DNA from: an uncultured Elusimicrobium sp.
GTDB taxonomy: Bacteria; Elusimicrobiota; Elusimicrobia; Elusimicrobiales; Elusimicrobiaceae
DNA length: 35,836 nucleotides
Reading direction: 5' to 3'
Assembly: GCA_902766765.1 (NCBI GenBank)
Contig: CACXER010000020.1
Span: 1 to 35,836 of the forward strand
In this document: piece by piece, positions 1 through 7,950 of the stretch
How the letters are laid out: every line of letters starts with the position of its first letter
How positions within the stretch are numbered: the first letter of the stretch is position 1
Made by a program: the position numbers and the translations under genes
Notes under the pieces: model-generated
Database searches by the model: none
What the model was told of the DNA's origin: nothing
Seen by the model: only the letters and a program-made list of their open reading frames with translations

Positions 1-1005
1 AAAACCGTTTATAAGTTAGACGCGTTCTATACTCGTACCCGCAGTTTGTACACGATTCATAACATTGCTTATCAAGGGCATTATCCGTATTCTTCTTTCC
101 GTAAGGCCGGTTTCCATCCGGTGGATTATACGCCGGAAAAATTTGAATATTATGGCGGGATCAGTTTCTTAAAGAGCGGTATCGTGTTTGCCGATAATAT
201 CAATACGGTCAGCCCCAACTATGCGCACGAAGTCCAAAAAGATAGTGCAATGGGTTTTGGTTTAGAAGGACTTTTACGTAGCCGCAGTGATCATTTCTGC
301 GGGATCGTCAACGGTATTGATACCGAGGTGTGGGATCCGGAATTGGACCCGGTATTACCGCTGGGATATGACGCCGCTGAAGTGGTGGAAGGGAAAGCCG
401 CGGCTAAACAAGCCCTGTGCCAACAGTGTAAATTATCACTGGAGCCGGAAAAACCGCTTATCGGAATTGTGTCGCGCTTAGATTATCAAAAAGGATTGGA
501 CCTCGTGGTTGATTTGATTGAAAAATACAAAAACCGCGCTCAATTTGTCATCTTGGGTACCGGAGACCCCATGTTGGAAAAAGCATTCCAAGGGTTGGCA
601 CGTAACAATGCGGGCCAAGTCAGTTATCATGGCCGGTTAGATGAGGAACTGGCACACCGGATTTATGCCGGGGCCGACTTATTCCTAATGCCTTCGCGCT
701 TTGAACCGTGTGGACTTTCACAACTTATTGCGATGAAATACGGTACGCTTCCCATTGTTTCACGCGTGGGCGGCCTGGCCGATACCGTAAGGGGTTATAA
801 CGGCAAAAACGAAGAAACCGCTACCGGATTTTTCATTGAACCGTTTAATGCAAAGGGTTTGAATCAAACGTTGGAAAAAGCCTTGGCGGTATTTGCCGAT
901 AAAAAACTCTGGTTGCGCCTGATTCGTAATGCGATGCGGCAAGATTTATCGTGGGATAAATCGGCCCGAACGTATTTGGAATTATATCGCAAAACCATTG
1001 CCTAA
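1..1005 (+). CDS. glgA: Glycogen synthase (ADP/UDP-glucose type), 5'-truncated
   Basis: The reading frame is open from the first base, so this is the C-terminal part (334 residues) of a GT5 glycogen/starch synthase, normally about 480 residues. It transfers glucose from a nucleotide sugar to the growing alpha-1,4-glucan in the cytoplasm. Visible family motifs are TIHNIAYQG near the start (end of the N-terminal Rossmann domain), GIVSRLDYQKGLDL (start of the C-terminal GT-B domain) and SRFEPCGLSQLIAMKYGT, where the Glu and neighbouring residues bind the sugar nucleotide. The GGLADTV segment is also typical. The catalytic N-terminal KTGGL motif lies outside the window. The stop is 4 bases before the next gene, which suggests co-transcription. 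Identity is very likely; donor preference cannot be read. Confidence 0.95.
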   Translation, partial: KTVYKLDAFYTRTRSLYTIHNIAYQGHYPYSSFRKAGFHPVDYTPEKFEYYGGISFLKSGIVFADNINTVSPNYAHEVQKDSAMGFGLEGLLRSRSDHFCGIVNGIDTEVWDPELDPVLPLGYDAAEVVEGKAAAKQALCQQCKLSLEPEKPLIGIVSRLDYQKGLDLVVDLIEKYKNRAQFVILGTGDPMLEKAFQGLARNNAGQVSYHGRLDEELAHRIYAGADLFLMPSRFEPCGLSQLIAMKYGTLPIVSRVGGLADTVRGYNGKNEETATGFFIEPFNAKGLNQTLEKALAVFADKKLWLRLIRNAMRQDLSWDKSARTYLELYRKTIA

Positions 1006-1009
1006 ACTT

Positions 1010-2398
1010 ATGAGTAAAAATAGTATGCGCCTGGTCCGGCTGGTGATATTGACGGGATTGTTATGGTTTCCCGTGATGTCTTTTTCCGCGCCGGTTAAAA
1101 ACCTGATTTGGATTATTTCCGACGGAACAGGACCGGAAATTATGGGGCTTCTGATGCAAGGGGCCCGTGCCGGCGCGTTGGCCGATTATCCGCAAAAAAC
1201 TACTGCGCTAGAACAGTTATTGCAAGACGGCGAACAGGGATTATTTTTTCATCATACGTACGGTTCGGTGGTGACCGATTCGGCGGCTGCGGCTACGCAA
1301 ATGGCCACAGGCGTCTGGACGTTACCGGACCGGGTGGGGGTGGATTTCCAAGGGAACTCCGTGCCTACGTTATTAGAAATGGCTCAACAAAAAGGTAAGG
1401 CCATTGGCATTATTTCCGATGCGTATGTAACCGACGCCACTCCGGCCGGATTTACGGCTCATGTCTTTAGCCGCCGTCAGAAAATGGAAATTGCGCGGCA
1501 ACAACTTGCGCTGGCTCCGGAGGTAATTTTAGGGGGCGGAAAAAAATATTTTTCCACCGGGGAAAATAAAAACCTACTGGCCCAGGCCCGTGCGCAAGGG
1601 TATCAACTCCCTAAAAATAAAAAAGCGTTGCAAAAAATTCACTCGGGCAAAGTGTTGGGGTTATTTTCCGATACCAACTTGCCCATGGCGATAGAGATGT
1701 ATCAACATCCTGCCGTGCCTACTCTAGCGGAAATGACCGGCCAAGCGCTGGATATTTTAGCACAAGATCCCGAGGGATTTATTTTGATAGCCGAAGCCGG
1801 AAAAGTGGATTGGGCCGCCCATGCCAACGATGCCGGTAGTACGCTCGCCGAACTTAAAGTGCTGGATAAAACGATAGCCGTGGCGCGGGATTTCGCCGAT
1901 AAACACCCCGGGACGTTGGTGTATGTCAATTCGGATCACGATACCGGGTTGGGATCATTTACTTACCAGGTATTAAATCCGCAAGGGGTGGCCCGCAAGA
2001 CTCAAGAAGGGGAAGTATTGTATGACGGTAATACCTTTTATGCCTCTTTTGATACGTTTGCCAAACTGGAAAAACAACGTCGTTGTTTGTACTATTTGGA
2101 AGAAGAACTTAAAAAATTACCGCCGGAAAAATTGACGCCTGCGTTGGTGGAAAAGAAATTACGCGCGGCGCTGGGTTATCCGGTGGATATTTCCGATTTT
2201 GAAAACTTGCAAGATGTGCCCGGTATTTTTAAGCAGTTAAATGATTCGTACGCTATTGTGTGGGCCACGCAAACCCACTCATCGGCTCCGCTAGTCGGTG
2301 TAGCCTATGGCCCGGGACAGGAAGTATTTAAAGGTGTGTATCACAATACCGATATTTTACCTAAACTCAAAAAAGTATTAGGTTGGAGTGAGGAGTAA
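1010..2398 (+). CDS. Alkaline phosphatase family protein, exported
   Basis: This 462-residue protein hydrolyses phosphomonoesters, probably in the periplasm. A Sec signal peptide ends near residue 27 (MRLVRLVILTGLLWF core). Alkaline phosphatase superfamily residues are present: Asp38 in SDGTG, nucleophile Ser91 in VTDSAAAATQ, Asp267 and His271 in VDWAAHAND, Asp309-His310 in SDHDTG, and His423 in THSSAPLVG just before a typical AYGPG turn. Together these account for the two-zinc site. The ATG at 1010 is preferred because it keeps the whole signal peptide and lies 4 bases after glgA; an in-frame ATG at 1025 is an alternative. Neither has an obvious Shine-Dalgarno sequence, so translational coupling to glgA is likely. 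The substrate is unknown. Confidence 0.9.
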   Translation: MSKNSMRLVRLVILTGLLWFPVMSFSAPVKNLIWIISDGTGPEIMGLLMQGARAGALADYPQKTTALEQLLQDGEQGLFFHHTYGSVVTDSAAAATQMATGVWTLPDRVGVDFQGNSVPTLLEMAQQKGKAIGIISDAYVTDATPAGFTAHVFSRRQKMEIARQQLALAPEVILGGGKKYFSTGENKNLLAQARAQGYQLPKNKKALQKIHSGKVLGLFSDTNLPMAIEMYQHPAVPTLAEMTGQALDILAQDPEGFILIAEAGKVDWAAHANDAGSTLAELKVLDKTIAVARDFADKHPGTLVYVNSDHDTGLGSFTYQVLNPQGVARKTQEGEVLYDGNTFYASFDTFAKLEKQRRCLYYLEEELKKLPPEKLTPALVEKKLRAALGYPVDISDFENLQDVPGIFKQLNDSYAIVWATQTHSSAPLVGVAYGPGQEVFKGVYHNTDILPKLKKVLGWSEE

Positions 2399-2399
2399 T

Positions 2400-3191
2400 A
2401 TGGCTAGTCCGTTCGCTGAAGAAAAAACGAAAGAATCTAAACCGCAACGTCATCTTTTTCATTTACACCGGCGGCTGTTTTTGCTCGTGCTGGCGGTGGC
2501 TATTTTGTGGCAGGCGCTTCTCTTGATAGATACACGGCTCAACCAATATTATGAAGCCTTGGAAAGTTCATTTAAGATTATTTTAACCATAGACGGAAAA
2601 ACCGATAATGCCGTGTTGGCTCAAATCGGTGAAACGCTCAACCAGAAGAAAGATATTGCCGCGGTTAAATTGTATTCTTCGCAGGATGGATTAGAGGTGG
2701 TGCGTAAGCAAAATCCGCAATTGGCTCAGTCGTTACTATTGTTAGGTCGCAATAAGATGCCGGCCTACTTTGAATTACATCTTACTCCGCCGGCGGTGCG
2801 TAATGTGTCGGCTTTACTGGATAATTTGACAACAGAGTATAAGGGGCTTACTCCTCATTACAACGCCCAACATGCGCAACTGGTGTTTATTACCGGGTTG
2901 TGCGTCAAAATGTTACGTATGGCGATGTTGCTGGCGGTGCTTACTTTTCTGGCTTTTATGTTTTTGGTGGAGGCCTACCCGAGCCGGAAAAATAGTTCCC
3001 ACTTTGTCAGCGGGATGTTTTCCGGCGTGATGGCTGCCTTGTGTGCCTTTGCCTTTTTTGCAATCCTTATTTATCCGACCGGATTTTTAAGTGATACCAT
3101 ACGGTTTTTTACCACGCCCGCTCGCCAGGTGCTCCTGGTAGTTTTTTGTGGGTTATTAGGATGGACATTATCTAAATGGCAAAAATTTTAG
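2400..3191 (+). CDS. ftsX: FtsX-like cell-division membrane protein
   Basis: The protein has 263 residues with the FtsX layout: a short cytoplasmic N-terminus, TM1 near residues 25-43, an extracytoplasmic domain (about 45-160), then three TM helices (about 170-190, 205-230, 240-258). The outer domain carries the FtsX-type pattern of a beta-alpha unit followed by LLGRNKMPAYFELHL, comparable to the NPLPxSF stretch of FtsX. In the known system FtsX, driven by the ATPase FtsE, transmits a signal to a periplasmic murein-hydrolase regulator. The next gene encodes exactly such a coiled-coil/LytM protein and overlaps this one by 16 bases, which strongly supports the call. No ftsE is adjacent. The ATG at 2400 is chosen because GAGGAG (2390-2395), at the end of the phosphatase gene, is well spaced to it. 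Confidence 0.75.
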   Translation: MASPFAEEKTKESKPQRHLFHLHRRLFLLVLAVAILWQALLLIDTRLNQYYEALESSFKIILTIDGKTDNAVLAQIGETLNQKKDIAAVKLYSSQDGLEVVRKQNPQLAQSLLLLGRNKMPAYFELHLTPPAVRNVSALLDNLTTEYKGLTPHYNAQHAQLVFITGLCVKMLRMAMLLAVLTFLAFMFLVEAYPSRKNSSHFVSGMFSGVMAALCAFAFFAILIYPTGFLSDTIRFFTTPARQVLLVVFCGLLGWTLSKWQKF

Positions 3192-4330
3192 CGTGTTTGT
3201 TAGCGGTAATGTGGAGCGCAAGTGCCTTATGGGCCGGAAACGATGCCGCCGCCCACAAGCGCGAGATTGAGCGGCTTAAACAAGAGGCCGCCCAAAAGGA
3301 AAGCGAACTCAAAAAATACCGCGAACAGGAAAAACAAATTTCTCAGGAAATGACCGCTTTGGAAAATAAAAAGGCTTTGGCTCAGCAACGTAAAAATAAA
3401 GTGGAGTCAGACATTTCGGTGTTGGAGCAAAACTTGCTGTCTGTGGAAGAAAAACGGGCCGCCCTAGAGCGCAGTATTCCCATGTGGCAAGGCGTATCCG
3501 CCGCGGAGTTGGAGGCGTATTATTTTACGCCGGATTGTCCGCTTTGTGTCAACGGATATAGTTTAGAACAAGACATCTTTTTGGATCGCATGCTTACACA
3601 CAAAACGGCCTTTACTGCGGCGTTAGAAGCGGCTAACAAAGAAGCCAAGGAACGTATTTACACATTTGAACAACGTAACAAAAAATTATTGGCGCAGAGT
3701 TCGCGCATAGAAGAAGAACAACACATTATTTCACAATCTTTTAATAAGAAAAAACAAGATTTAGATGTAACCAAACGCAAAGTAGCCGCCGTGCGCAAAG
3801 AAATCAATGAGTTAAATAAATCCGCTGCGGCCTTGAATGATTTGTTAGCATCGTTTGAACGGAAACGTAAAGCGGCCGCCAAGCAAGTGGCTTCTGCTAA
3901 GCCGGCCGCGGGCCCGCAGATCAATGCGGCGCCGAACAGTTTGCCGTGGCCGCTACCGGGTAAAGTGATTAGCAAATTTGGTAAAGAATACCGCGCTGAT
4001 CTAAATACGTGGATTTTCCGCGACGGTATTAAAATTGCCGCTCGCCCCGGGGCTCCGGTGCGTAGTGTAGAGGAAGGAAGTGTTATTTACGCCGGACCGT
4101 TCCGTTCTTATGGCAACGTGGTCATTGTGGATCACTCCAAAGGATTTTTTACCATTTACGGTTTCCTGCGGGAAATCCAAGTGGCAGTGGGCGATAAACT
4201 TGCCCGTCAAGGTGTTCTCGGTACGGCAGGCCAAGATACTCAGGCCTCATCCGGAACCGGGCAAAGTGCCGTTTATTTTGAAATTCGCCAAGGTACGGCG
4301 GCCGTAGATCCGCTACTTTGGTTAGAGTGA
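3176..4330 (+). CDS. envC: EnvC-like murein hydrolase activator (coiled coil plus degenerate LytM/M23)
   Basis: The 384-residue protein has a signal peptide (about 1-20), a long charged heptad-type coiled coil (about 28-230) broken by a short Cys-containing segment near residues 118-124, a linker, and a C-terminal LytM/M23 domain (about 255-384). The fold landmarks of M23 are clear (FGKEY, PGAPVRSVEEGSVIYAG, YGNVVIVDH, VGDKL, YFEIR). All expected zinc ligands appear lost: the first His is Arg282 and the Asp is Lys286, the later Y-x-H reads YGF, and HLHFE reads AVYFE. A non-enzymatic LytM domain is what EnvC uses to activate amidases. It overlaps the FtsX-like gene upstream and so probably acts in septal peptidoglycan splitting. 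It is followed 8 bases later by the protease gene. Confidence 0.85.
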   Translation: MAKILACLLAVMWSASALWAGNDAAAHKREIERLKQEAAQKESELKKYREQEKQISQEMTALENKKALAQQRKNKVESDISVLEQNLLSVEEKRAALERSIPMWQGVSAAELEAYYFTPDCPLCVNGYSLEQDIFLDRMLTHKTAFTAALEAANKEAKERIYTFEQRNKKLLAQSSRIEEEQHIISQSFNKKKQDLDVTKRKVAAVRKEINELNKSAAALNDLLASFERKRKAAAKQVASAKPAAGPQINAAPNSLPWPLPGKVISKFGKEYRADLNTWIFRDGIKIAARPGAPVRSVEEGSVIYAGPFRSYGNVVIVDHSKGFFTIYGFLREIQVAVGDKLARQGVLGTAGQDTQASSGTGQSAVYFEIRQGTAAVDPLLWLE

Positions 4331-4338
4331 GAGGAATT

Positions 4339-5718
4339 ATGAAAGATAAAAAATTAAACCGTTATGCATTAGTTGCCGCTGTTGTCTTTTTTATAGGCAC
4401 GTTATTCCCTTATGCCTATGGGGCGGCGGAACGCAGTTTGAAACAACTGCGCGTATTAGTGGACGTGATTGAGTTTATCAAGGAAAATTATGTGGAACGC
4501 ACCGATACCGATAAATTAGTGGCCGGGGCCATTCGCGGTGTGGTGCGGGAGTTAGATGATTTTTCCCAATACTTGGACCCCAAAGATTATAAGAATTTAA
4601 AGAATGACACCCGCGGCGAATTCGGTGGACTAGGTATACGCCTGCAGAAAAAAGACGGTTTTGTTACCGTAGTTACGCCCATGCCGGGCACTCCTGCTTT
4701 TAAAGCCAAGATTATGCCCGACGACCGGATTATCAAAGTAGACGGGAAAGAAATTTCCGCCATGGAATTGGAAGACGCGGTGGAAATTATGCGCGGGCCT
4801 ATAGGCAGTAAAGTCAAGTTATCTATTTCTCGCAAGGATTCAGTATCCGGTGAGTTTAAGCCCATTCCGGATGTACGCCTCAAACGTGAACGGATTGTGC
4901 CCGAGGTGGTGTATTTCCGTATGTTGCCTAATAAAGTGGGCTACCTTTATATGGTAGATTTTTCCGGACATAGTTTAGAGGAAGTGAAAAAGGGCCTTAC
5001 CGCTTTGAAAAAACAAGGGATGACGTCGCTGGTATTAGATTTGCGTTTTAATCCCGGTGGGTTGCTATCCGGTGCGGTGGATATTGCTAAATTATTTTTG
5101 CCGGCCGATAAAATGATTGTTTATACGCAAGGACGTAAAAAGGAATATTATCAGGAGTTCAAAACCGCGGTAGACGGCGATTATTTAAACGTGCCGATGG
5201 CGGTGCTTGTCAATCCGGGTTCGGCCAGCGCCAGTGAAATTGTATCCGGTGCACTGCAAGACCACAAACGTGCATTTGTGGTTGGGCAACGCACCTTTGG
5301 AAAAGCCAGTGTACAACAAGTAATTCCTCTGGCCGGCGGAGCCGGGCTACGTTTAACCATTGCTCGGTATTATACTCCGCTGGGCCGCCTGATCCAACGC
5401 GACTACCACAATAAAGAAAAAGCCGACGAGGGGGGAATTTGGCCCGATGTGGAAGTGGTGGTAAAAGCCGACGACGAAATTAAGGTGTTTACTCCCTATC
5501 GTGATGTGGTCTATACGCCCGGTGGCAAAGAACCGGTGTTGGAATTTAAAGAAAAAGACCCCGTATTGGATAAAGCCGTGGCTATTTTAACCGGTAAAGA
5601 AACATTAGAAGCGGCCAAAGCGCAAAGCGAAAAAGAAGCCGCCAAACGGAAAGCCGAAAAAGAGAAAAAACAAAAAGATTCGTCTGAATCTGAGGAAACG
5701 GACGAAACGGGAAACTAA
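4339..5718 (+). CDS. ctpA: C-terminal processing peptidase, S41 family, with PDZ domain
   Basis: The 459-residue protein has an N-terminal signal anchor (about 8-28), an S41 N-terminal helical part (FIKENYVE, SQYLDPKDY), a PDZ domain (about 85-170; GGLGIRL, GTPAFKAKIMPDDRI) and the S41 protease core. The catalytic pair is readable: Ser297 in GSASASEI and Lys322 in RTFGKASVQ, 25 residues apart as in Prc/CtpA. It would cleave envelope proteins near their C-termini. The tail after about residue 420 is very rich in Lys and Glu and looks disordered. The ATG at 4339 is chosen because GAGAGGA (4329-4335) lies just upstream. Position after an EnvC-like gene agrees with the known tie between Ctp proteases and control of peptidoglycan hydrolases, but a direct link is inference. 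Confidence 0.93.
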   Translation: MKDKKLNRYALVAAVVFFIGTLFPYAYGAAERSLKQLRVLVDVIEFIKENYVERTDTDKLVAGAIRGVVRELDDFSQYLDPKDYKNLKNDTRGEFGGLGIRLQKKDGFVTVVTPMPGTPAFKAKIMPDDRIIKVDGKEISAMELEDAVEIMRGPIGSKVKLSISRKDSVSGEFKPIPDVRLKRERIVPEVVYFRMLPNKVGYLYMVDFSGHSLEEVKKGLTALKKQGMTSLVLDLRFNPGGLLSGAVDIAKLFLPADKMIVYTQGRKKEYYQEFKTAVDGDYLNVPMAVLVNPGSASASEIVSGALQDHKRAFVVGQRTFGKASVQQVIPLAGGAGLRLTIARYYTPLGRLIQRDYHNKEKADEGGIWPDVEVVVKADDEIKVFTPYRDVVYTPGGKEPVLEFKEKDPVLDKAVAILTGKETLEAAKAQSEKEAAKRKAEKEKKQKDSSESEETDETGN

Positions 5719-5721
5719 TTT

Positions 5722-6744
5722 ATGAAACCGGATGTAGCAATTTTGGGTATAGAGTCTACCTGTGATGAAACTTCCGCCGCGTTGCTTGTCGGTGGAAAGG
5801 AACTGGTGTCTAATGTTATTTATTCGCAAATTGACGAGCATAAAAAATACCACGGGGTCGTGCCGGAATTGGCCAGCCGGGCACATGCGGCCAAAATTGC
5901 CACGGTAATAGCCGAGGCCCTTGGCGATAAACCGTTAGATTATGTGGCCTTTGCCAGCGGACCGGGGCTCCCCGGAGGACTCATGGTGGGGCGTGTCGCC
6001 GCTGAAACATTGGCGCAATTTAAACAAGTACCGCTTATCGGTGTTAACCATTTGGAAGGCCATTTGTTTGCCTGTGATTTTGAAGGCACACAGGTTAAAG
6101 ACCGATTGCAATTTCCGCTGATTGCTCTCATTGTCTCCGGCGGGCATACGGAATTGTGGTATGTCAAAGGGTATGGCGATTATAAGGTGCTTGGCCGTAC
6201 GCGTGATGATGCGGCGGGCGAGGCCTTTGATAAAGTGGCCAAATTGTTAGGGTTGGCCTATCCCGGCGGTCCGCAAGTATCTAAACAGGCGCTTTTGGGT
6301 CGGCGCGATGCGATTGCTTTTCCGCGTCCGTTACTGCCAGGTACGTGGGAATTTTCGTTTAGCGGTATTAAAACGGCCGTCAGTTATTATTTACGCGACC
6401 ATCAAAACGTATCCGTGCCCGATGTCTGTGCCAGTTTTGAAACGGCCATGGTAGATACACTGGTTACCAAAACGCTGCTTGCCGCGCAAAAATACAAGGT
6501 CAAACATATTGCGGTGGGAGGCGGTGTGGCGGCCAATGCGCTACTTCGTCAGGAAATGCAAGCGCGCGCGGCGGCTAAACAAATAGAAGTGCATTTTGTG
6601 GAGCGGAAATTATCTTCCGATAATGCGGCCATGATTGCATTATGCGCCTATAAAAAGATACAATACGCTCGTGAAACCGGTAAACCGCTTGCGGCTAATA
6701 TCAACATAGATCCAAATATGAAAGTGCGCAACTGGGGGAAGTAA
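5722..6744 (+). CDS. tsaD: tRNA threonylcarbamoyladenosine transferase subunit TsaD
   Basis: The protein has 340 residues, the normal length for bacterial TsaD (YgjD/Kae1), which with TsaB and TsaE installs t6A at position 37 of ANN-decoding tRNAs. The N-terminus ILGIESTCDETS is the family signature; the metal-binding HxxxH is VNHLEGHL (His110, His114); SGPGLPGGLMVG, IVSGGHTEL and VGGGVAANALLR are all typical of the ASKHA fold. It is an essential housekeeping gene, 3 bases after the protease gene, and its presence in an envelope operon probably reflects general operon packing rather than function. Confidence 0.97.
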   Translation: MKPDVAILGIESTCDETSAALLVGGKELVSNVIYSQIDEHKKYHGVVPELASRAHAAKIATVIAEALGDKPLDYVAFASGPGLPGGLMVGRVAAETLAQFKQVPLIGVNHLEGHLFACDFEGTQVKDRLQFPLIALIVSGGHTELWYVKGYGDYKVLGRTRDDAAGEAFDKVAKLLGLAYPGGPQVSKQALLGRRDAIAFPRPLLPGTWEFSFSGIKTAVSYYLRDHQNVSVPDVCASFETAMVDTLVTKTLLAAQKYKVKHIAVGGGVAANALLRQEMQARAAAKQIEVHFVERKLSSDNAAMIALCAYKKIQYARETGKPLAANINIDPNMKVRNWGK

Positions 6745-6746
6745 TT

Positions 6747-7946
6747 ATGATTTTATGGGTAATGCCCGATTCGGGCGCGAAAACGATGGAAGATTATGCC
6801 ACGTTAGTCGCGTTATTTAAAAAAGAAAATCCGTCGGTAGATGTAACCGTGCGCGTGTTTACGCGTAACGTGCTCTGGCGGCGGGTGTTTACGCTTAAAG
6901 ATCCCACGCACGAAGAAATGCCCGACCTCATTCAGATCCCGCATTATTGGACGGCTTTGTTAGTCAAAGCCGGTGTGGCGGAAAACTTATCTCAATTGGA
7001 CCCGGGCTTATCGCTTACCGATTGTTTGGTGCCGCTTAAAGAACACTGTTATCAACCGGGTACGAAAGATATCTATTCTTATCCGTGGTGGTTTGATTTA
7101 AGCGCGCTCCACTATCGGGCCGATCATTTAAAGTTAGTTTCCGCGCGCCCGGAAGAAGACCTCAAAACATGGCATGGGCTTTTACAAATTTGTCAGGCCT
7201 TGCGGGAGCAATTTGGCAACATCCCCGGGTATTATCCGATGCAAAATAGCGACTGGCGCGGTTCGCTTTCCATGCGCAGTGCTTTGCCGTGTATGTGGAG
7301 CCGGGGACTCAATTTCTTTACGGAAGACCGAGCGGCTACGCTTGTTGGTTCCAAAGAATTTAAAGAGGCCCTTCACGATTATATTACGTTAGCGCTTAAA
7401 GAATATATGCCCATTTTGCGTGAGCGTGGTTCACTGGGAACGATTGTTTCCGGCAAAGCCAGTATGATGATTTCGCGCAAACAAGGTATCAGTATGTTTA
7501 GTGCCAAGCGCGGCATGCGTGTGTGCACGTTGCCGGTGCCGGCAGCGGGGGACCAATCGGCGGCGTATTTATCGGGGATGAACTGGTTTATCAGCACACT
7601 TTCTCAACATAAAAAAGAGGCGCTGATGTTTATTAAATTCTGCGCGCGGCCCGATATGCAATTGCGCTACAGCCACATGATAGAGGCATTCCCGGCATTT
7701 GAAGAAGCGTTTGAGCCGTTTATTTCTTCTTCGCCGCGTTTGCAAGTGTATAAAGAAATCTTGCCGACGGCGCATACGTTGCCCAACATGATTATTATGG
7801 GTACGGTAATGGAAATTTTAAAGCGGCTGCTTGCCATGTGTGCGGCACAAATTGTGGAGCACCGTTTCACGCAAGCGTCGCTGGACCGCGAACTGGATAT
7901 GACGGCCAAAGAAATAGAATACTTGCTTTCTATTTATAAGGGGTAA
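6747..7946 (+). CDS. Solute-binding-protein fold (ABC sugar-type) without export signal
   Basis: The 399-residue protein resembles family 1 extracellular solute-binding proteins: MILWVMPDSG at the start matches the first mature beta strand, followed by a FKKENPSVDVTV segment, a PDLIQIPHYW segment, a central YSYPWWFDLSALHYR hinge-type region and KASMMISRKQG. The protein begins directly at the mature fold. No signal peptide or lipobox is present, and the in-frame sequence upstream is hydrophilic with stops at 6672, 6681 and 6696, so none was missed. The ATG is 2 bases after tsaD with GGGGGAAG as ribosome site. No ABC permease or ATPase is nearby; the next gene, 4 bases on, is a diguanylate cyclase. 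A cytoplasmic ligand sensor is a possible role (inference). Loss of the signal by mutation is less likely, given the intact start context. Confidence 0.75.
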   Translation: MILWVMPDSGAKTMEDYATLVALFKKENPSVDVTVRVFTRNVLWRRVFTLKDPTHEEMPDLIQIPHYWTALLVKAGVAENLSQLDPGLSLTDCLVPLKEHCYQPGTKDIYSYPWWFDLSALHYRADHLKLVSARPEEDLKTWHGLLQICQALREQFGNIPGYYPMQNSDWRGSLSMRSALPCMWSRGLNFFTEDRAATLVGSKEFKEALHDYITLALKEYMPILRERGSLGTIVSGKASMMISRKQGISMFSAKRGMRVCTLPVPAAGDQSAAYLSGMNWFISTLSQHKKEALMFIKFCARPDMQLRYSHMIEAFPAFEEAFEPFISSSPRLQVYKEILPTAHTLPNMIIMGTVMEILKRLLAMCAAQIVEHRFTQASLDRELDMTAKEIEYLLSIYKG

Positions 7947-7950
7947 GGTT

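Noticed and set aside
929-1009. Longer start for the alkaline phosphatase inside glgA
   Set aside because: It would put 27 basic residues before the signal peptide; the ATG at 1010 is the natural start.
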